Shown: positions 14,178 through 17,476 of the stretch, one piece after another
How the letters are laid out: every line of letters begins with the position of its first letter
Position numbering within the stretch: the stretch's first letter is position 1
Assembly: GCA_937862675.1 (NCBI GenBank)
Contig: CALMEC010000356.1
Location: forward strand, 1 to 17,476
Length of the DNA stretch: 17,476 nt
Reading direction: 5' to 3'
Source of the DNA: an uncultured Actinomycetes bacterium
GTDB taxonomy: Bacteria; Actinomycetota; Thermoleophilia; Miltoncostaeales; Miltoncostaeaceae
The notes under the pieces: generated by a model
Seen by the model: the letters and a program-made list of their open reading frames with translations, nothing else
Told to the model about the DNA's origin: nothing
The model's database searches: none
Made by a program: the position numbers and the translations under genes

Positions 14178-15200
14178 ATGGACGACCTGGCACTCGACCT
14201 CGAGCTCTCCGGGGCCTCCGCCGCTGAGATCGCATCCCTCGCACAGCGAGCTGAGGCGGCCGGCTTCTCCCGGCTGTGGGCACCCGAGCTGTACCGGTCG
14301 TCGACGATTCCCCTGGCGGTGGCGGGCGGGGCGACGCGGACGATCGAGGTGGCGACCGGCATCGCCCTCGCCTTCACCCGGAGCCCGTTCGTCCTGGCCC
14401 TCGAGGCACTCGACCTGGACGACCTCACGGGCGGGCGCACGGTCATCGGCCTCGGCGCAGGGGTACGACGGCTGAACCAGGACTGGCACGCCGTGCCGTC
14501 CTACGATCCGCCCGTGGCGCGGATGCGCGAGACGATCGCATCGGTGCGTGAGCTGGTGGCCGCGCTGGCCGAGGGACGCGACGCACGGTCGCCGGGCGAC
14601 CACGTGTCGGTCCGGGTCACGGGCTACCGCCGTCCGATGCGCGCCGTGCGGGCACGGATCCCCGTCTGGCTGGCCGCCGTGCTGCCGCGGATGGCGCGGC
14701 TCGCCGGTGAGGTCTCGGACGGGTTCATCGACCATCCCGTGACCTCCCTCGAATGGATGGACGCCGAGTTGCGCCCCGCCATCGTCCGCGGAGCACGGGA
14801 GGCCGGACGCGAGACACCCCCGATCTGCGGCGCCCTCATCGTCGCCTGCGACGACGGCGACCCGGACGCCGCCCGGCGGGCCGCGGCGCTCAGCGTGGGC
14901 TTCTACGCCACCGTCCGGACGTACGAGCGCATGTTCGCCGACCACGGGTTCGGCGATCGCCTGGGCGCCATCCGGCGCGCATTCCTGGCCCATCGCCCCG
15001 ACGAGCTGGCCGATGCGGTGGGCCCCGACATGGTGGCGGCCTTCGCCGCGGCGGGTTCCACCGCCGACGTGCGGGCCGCCGTCAGCCGCTACGACGGCCG
15101 GGTCGAGCGCATGTGGCTGGTCCCTCCGCACCACGACCAGGACCTCGACGACACCCGTCGCTGGCAGGAGGGCATCCTGGCGGCTTTCGGGAGAACGTGA
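14178..15200 (+). CDS. Luciferase-like (LLM) F420- or flavin-dependent oxidoreductase
   Basis: 340 residues with the TIM-barrel pattern of the bacterial luciferase superfamily: AQRAEAAGFSRLWAPE (22-37), the strand ATGIALAFTRSPFVLALEALDLDDLTGGR (57-87) and GLGAGV (90-95), which lines the cofactor pocket. In Actinobacteria most members of this kind use F420, but the cofactor and substrate cannot be fixed from sequence. Late residues resemble the usual DV/ADVRAAVSRY segment that closes the barrel. The TGA stop overlaps the GTG start of the phosphoesterase gene (GTGA), so both are on one mRNA. The functional link to DNA end joining is unclear and may only be positional. Confidence 0.82.
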   Translation: MDDLALDLELSGASAAEIASLAQRAEAAGFSRLWAPELYRSSTIPLAVAGGATRTIEVATGIALAFTRSPFVLALEALDLDDLTGGRTVIGLGAGVRRLNQDWHAVPSYDPPVARMRETIASVRELVAALAEGRDARSPGDHVSVRVTGYRRPMRAVRARIPVWLAAVLPRMARLAGEVSDGFIDHPVTSLEWMDAELRPAIVRGAREAGRETPPICGALIVACDDGDPDAARRAAALSVGFYATVRTYERMFADHGFGDRLGAIRRAFLAHRPDELADAVGPDMVAAFAAAGSTADVRAAVSRYDGRVERMWLVPPHHDQDLDDTRRWQEGILAAFGRT

Positions 15201-15724
15201 CCGACCCGCTCGCCGACTACCGTCGCAAGCGCGACGCCGGGGCGACGCCCGAACCGGCCGGGGACCACACAGACCCGGGGGACGCCCGCCGTTTCGTCAT
15301 CCAGCGTCACGCGGCACGCGCGCTCCACTTCGACCTGCGACTCGAGCACGAGGGCCGCCTGCTGTCATGGGCCCTGCCGAAGGGCCTGCCACTCCGACGC
15401 GGCATGAAGCGGCTGGCGGTGCGCACAGAGGACCATCCCGTGGCGTATCTGGGCTTCGCCGGGGAGATCCCCGCGGGCCAGTACGGCGCCGGGCGGATGA
15501 CGATCTGGGACAGCGGGGCGTACGAACCGGTGCTGATCGGCGAATCCGAGGTCAAGGTCGTGCTCCACGGCGGGGTCGTCGACGCCGAGTACCACCTGGT
15601 GCGGACCCGCGGCCGCGACGGCCGCCGGAGGACGATCTCGACCGGCGCTTCCGGTCGCTCCGCCCGATGCTCGCCACGACCGTGGACGAGGCCTTCGACG
15701 ACGACGCCTGGGCGTTCGAGATGA
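15197..15724 (+). CDS. ligD: LigD 3'-phosphoesterase domain, frame-separated from the ligase
   Basis: 175 residues from a GTG that overlaps the previous stop. The phosphoesterase (PE) domain of NHEJ ligase D trims 3'-phosphate and 3'-ribonucleoside ends. Its signature is complete: His38 and HFDLRLE (44-50) after RFVIQRHAARAL, then RTEDHPVAYLGFAGEIPAGQYGAG (76-99) and MTIWDSGAYEP. The domain reads well to YHLVRTRGRDGR (about 142). After that the frame gives a Ser/Arg/Thr-rich tail with no family likeness and stops at 15724, already inside the ligase coding region. The usual closing strand (W-L-L-I type) is missing. In the other frame the sequence EDDLDRRFRSLRPML leads directly into the ligase. 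A short deletion of 3n+1 bases near 15630-15650, or a -1 frameshift, would join the two. Genuine separate genes are the alternative. Confidence 0.78.
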   Translation: MTDPLADYRRKRDAGATPEPAGDHTDPGDARRFVIQRHAARALHFDLRLEHEGRLLSWALPKGLPLRRGMKRLAVRTEDHPVAYLGFAGEIPAGQYGAGRMTIWDSGAYEPVLIGESEVKVVLHGGVVDAEYHLVRTRGRDGRRRTISTGASGRSARCSPRPWTRPSTTTPGRSR

Positions 15725-17460
15725 AATGGGACGGATACCGCGCACTGGCGCGGGTGACGTCCGACGGGACGGAGATCCGGAGCCGGACGGGTCGCGACCT
15801 CACCGCCCGCTTCGGCGACCTCGCCGATCTCCGGGGACGGATCAACGCGCAGGAGGCCGTGCTGGACGGCGAGATCGTCGTGCTGGACGACGCGGGCCGC
15901 GCCGTCTTCCAGGATCTGCAGATGGGACGGGGGACGGTCACCTACGCGGTGTTCGACCTGCTCTACGTCGACGGACGCTGGATCGACGACCGTCCGTACG
16001 ACGAGCGACGTGCCGCCCTGCGCCGGCTGAACCCGGCCGCGCCGCTCCTGATGTCGGACGACGTGGTGGGCCGGGGGCGCGCGCTCTTCGACGCCGTCGC
16101 GGAACGCGGAGCCGAGGGCGTGGTGGCGAAGCGGCGGTCCGGTGCGTACCGCCCCGGTGAGCGCAGCGCGGACTGGCGGAAGATCAAGCACCGCCGGGAG
16201 ACGGAGGCGCTCGTCTGCGGCTACACACCCGGGGACGGATCGCGACGGTCCACATTCGGCGCACTGGTACTCGGCGAGGAGCGCGACGGGGCGATCGTCC
16301 CCGTCGGCCGGGTGGGTTCCGGGTTCACGGATGCCGGCGCGCGCGAGCTGCGTCGTGCGCTCGACCGTATCGCGGTCGAGGACCCGCCGTTCGACGAGCG
16401 GTCGTCCGAGGTCCCCGGCACCGTCTGGGTGGCGCCGCGACTCACGTGCCGCGTGGCCTACACGGATCGCACCGAGGCCGGGATCCTGCGCCATCCGGTC
16501 TTCCTGGGGCTGGCGGAGCACGAGCCCCCGTCGCCCGCACGTGTCATCGCCGATGACCAGGACGAGATCCGCATCCGCGAGGGGGGCCGCGAGACGCGGC
16601 TGACGAACCTGGGAAAGGCGTTCTGGGACACGCCGCGCATCACGAAGGGCGACGTGCTGGACCACTACGCGCGCATGGCGGGGGTGCTCCTCCCGCACGT
16701 GGAGGGACGGCCGATGGTGATGAAGCGGTATCCCGACGGGTGGGACCGCCCGTTCTTCTTCCAGCACCAGGTCCCCGACGGCGCACCACGGTGGCTCACC
16801 ACCGTCACCCTGGCGAAGTCCGGCGACGAGATCACCTACCCGGTCCTGGACGACCCGGTCGGGCTCCTCTGGATGGTGAACCTCGGCTGCATCGACCTGA
16901 ACCCATGGCATGCGCGGGCCGATCACCCGGATCTGGCCGACCACGTCCTGTTCGACCTGGATCCGCCGGACGGGACGCCGTTCGCCGCCGTCTCCGAGCT
17001 CGCTCTCGCCGTCCGTGACGCCCTTGCCGGTCTGGGCCTGCGATCGCACTGCAAGACCTCGGGCTCGCGGGGCATCCACGTGATGGCCCCGCTCGCACCC
17101 ACCCCGCACGAGTCCGTCCGGCTGTTCGCCGGTATCGTGGGACGGCGGATCGTCGCGGCGCGTCCCGCAGATGCGACGGTCGAGACGCAGATCGCACGTC
17201 GCGGGGGACGCATCTACATCGACACGAACCAGAACGGATACGGGAAGACGATCGCCGCCGTGTACTCCGTCCGTCCCGTCGCCCGGGCCACGGTCTCCAC
17301 CCCCGTGACGTGGGATGAGGTGGAGGACGGCGTCGACCCCGCGCGGTTCACCATGGCGGAGGTCGCCGAACGGGTGGCGACGCACGGCGGCCTCTTCGCC
17401 GGGGTGCTGGACGGCGACCAGGACCTGGCGCCGGCCGTGGAGCGGCTGGATGCGTCGTAG
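15667..17460 (+). CDS. ligD: LigD ATP-dependent DNA ligase and primase-polymerase domains
   Basis: 597 residues from the first ATG in this frame. The ligase domain comes first: Lys20 in EMKWDGYRA is the adenylated lysine (KxDG), followed by LDGEIVVLD, EGVVAKRRSGAYRPGERSADWRKIK and an OB-fold region to about residue 285. The AEP-type polymerase (POL) domain follows at about 310-597: TNLGKAFW, VMKRYPDGWDRPFFFQHQ, metal-binding Asp430 and Asp432 in LFDLDPP, KTSGSRGIHVMAPL and NQNGYGKTIAAVYSVRP. It fills gaps and adds bases at break ends before ligation in Ku-dependent end joining. Starting at 15667 clips only a few residues of the ligase domain, so a functional protein is possible. The order PE-LIG-POL is that of Pseudomonas LigD, not that of mycobacteria (POL-PE-LIG). 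No Ku gene is visible before the window ends. Confidence 0.88.
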   Translation: MLATTVDEAFDDDAWAFEMKWDGYRALARVTSDGTEIRSRTGRDLTARFGDLADLRGRINAQEAVLDGEIVVLDDAGRAVFQDLQMGRGTVTYAVFDLLYVDGRWIDDRPYDERRAALRRLNPAAPLLMSDDVVGRGRALFDAVAERGAEGVVAKRRSGAYRPGERSADWRKIKHRRETEALVCGYTPGDGSRRSTFGALVLGEERDGAIVPVGRVGSGFTDAGARELRRALDRIAVEDPPFDERSSEVPGTVWVAPRLTCRVAYTDRTEAGILRHPVFLGLAEHEPPSPARVIADDQDEIRIREGGRETRLTNLGKAFWDTPRITKGDVLDHYARMAGVLLPHVEGRPMVMKRYPDGWDRPFFFQHQVPDGAPRWLTTVTLAKSGDEITYPVLDDPVGLLWMVNLGCIDLNPWHARADHPDLADHVLFDLDPPDGTPFAAVSELALAVRDALAGLGLRSHCKTSGSRGIHVMAPLAPTPHESVRLFAGIVGRRIVAARPADATVETQIARRGGRIYIDTNQNGYGKTIAAVYSVRPVARATVSTPVTWDEVEDGVDPARFTMAEVAERVATHGGLFAGVLDGDQDLAPAVERLDAS

Positions 17461-17476
17461 CCCGCGACGGATCCTG

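Noticed and set aside
13266..15134. 622-residue minus-strand open frame across the LysM and LLM genes
   Set aside because: Low-complexity His/Arg/Gly composition, no domain, and it runs opposite to two well-supported genes.
1..17476. CRISPR array, tRNA or rRNA genes
   Set aside because: No regularly spaced direct repeats and no tRNA T-arm or rRNA-like stretches were seen on either strand.

Overview
The window is very GC-rich (a hand count of positions 5761-5820 gives 45 of 60 G/C). Several genes have a TAnnnT-like hexamer exactly six bases before the start codon, the arrangement of leaderless transcription common in Actinobacteria. This style, with a luciferase-like F420-type oxidoreductase, an actinobacterial-style CtaA, a bacterial NHEJ ligase and a RpfB-like LysM/transglycosylase wall enzyme, suggests an actinobacterium, possibly a deep branch such as Thermoleophilia. 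That placement is inference; no rRNA or marker gene other than proS is present. The content looks like ordinary chromosome with one foreign-looking insert.

Layout. 1-125: tail of an upstream gene, a hairpin, then a promoter. 126-1127: PAP2/Aur1-like membrane phosphatase or phosphotransferase. 1128-1450: gene-free, holding a 16-bp palindrome and a 164-bp element with perfect 16-bp terminal inverted repeats that ends exactly at the promoter of the next gene. 1451-2440: aldo/keto reductase. 2601-3527 (minus): secreted protein with three cysteine-bounded repeats, convergent with the reductase across a strong hairpin. 3734-4611: DksA/TraR zinc-finger protein overlapping a zinc-ribbon Nudix hydrolase. 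4557-5555 (minus): heme A synthase CtaA, overlapping the Nudix gene tail to tail. 5711-6970: CopD-type copper membrane protein, divergent from ctaA. About 6971-8538: a patch of clearly lower GC (45% in 8041-8100) with one unrecognised lipoprotein gene (7295-8173, minus). 8539-10116 (minus): prolyl-tRNA synthetase. 10257-12325: PfkB-family sugar kinase and YcaQ/AlkX-like DNA glycosylase sharing an ATGA overlap. 12326-12683: regulatory leader with a perfect 8+8 operator-like repeat. 12684-14114: secreted protein with five LysM domains and a lytic transglycosylase domain, then a 12-bp terminator hairpin. 14178-17460: luciferase-like oxidoreductase followed by LigD (phosphoesterase, ligase, polymerase), with a reading-frame break between the phosphoesterase and ligase domains.

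Functional links. CtaA (heme A) and CopD (copper) are divergent and may both serve aa3-type cytochrome oxidase assembly. YcaQ-like glycosylase and LigD are both DNA repair enzymes but lie in separate transcription units; no Ku gene is in the window.

Two genes (Nudix and PfkB) have lost key motif residues exactly where long G or C runs occur, so local consensus error should be considered before calling them inactive. No CRISPR array, tRNA, rRNA, insertion sequence or phage gene was found. The most unusual items are the terminal-inverted-repeat element, the low-GC lipoprotein island and the broken LigD frame.
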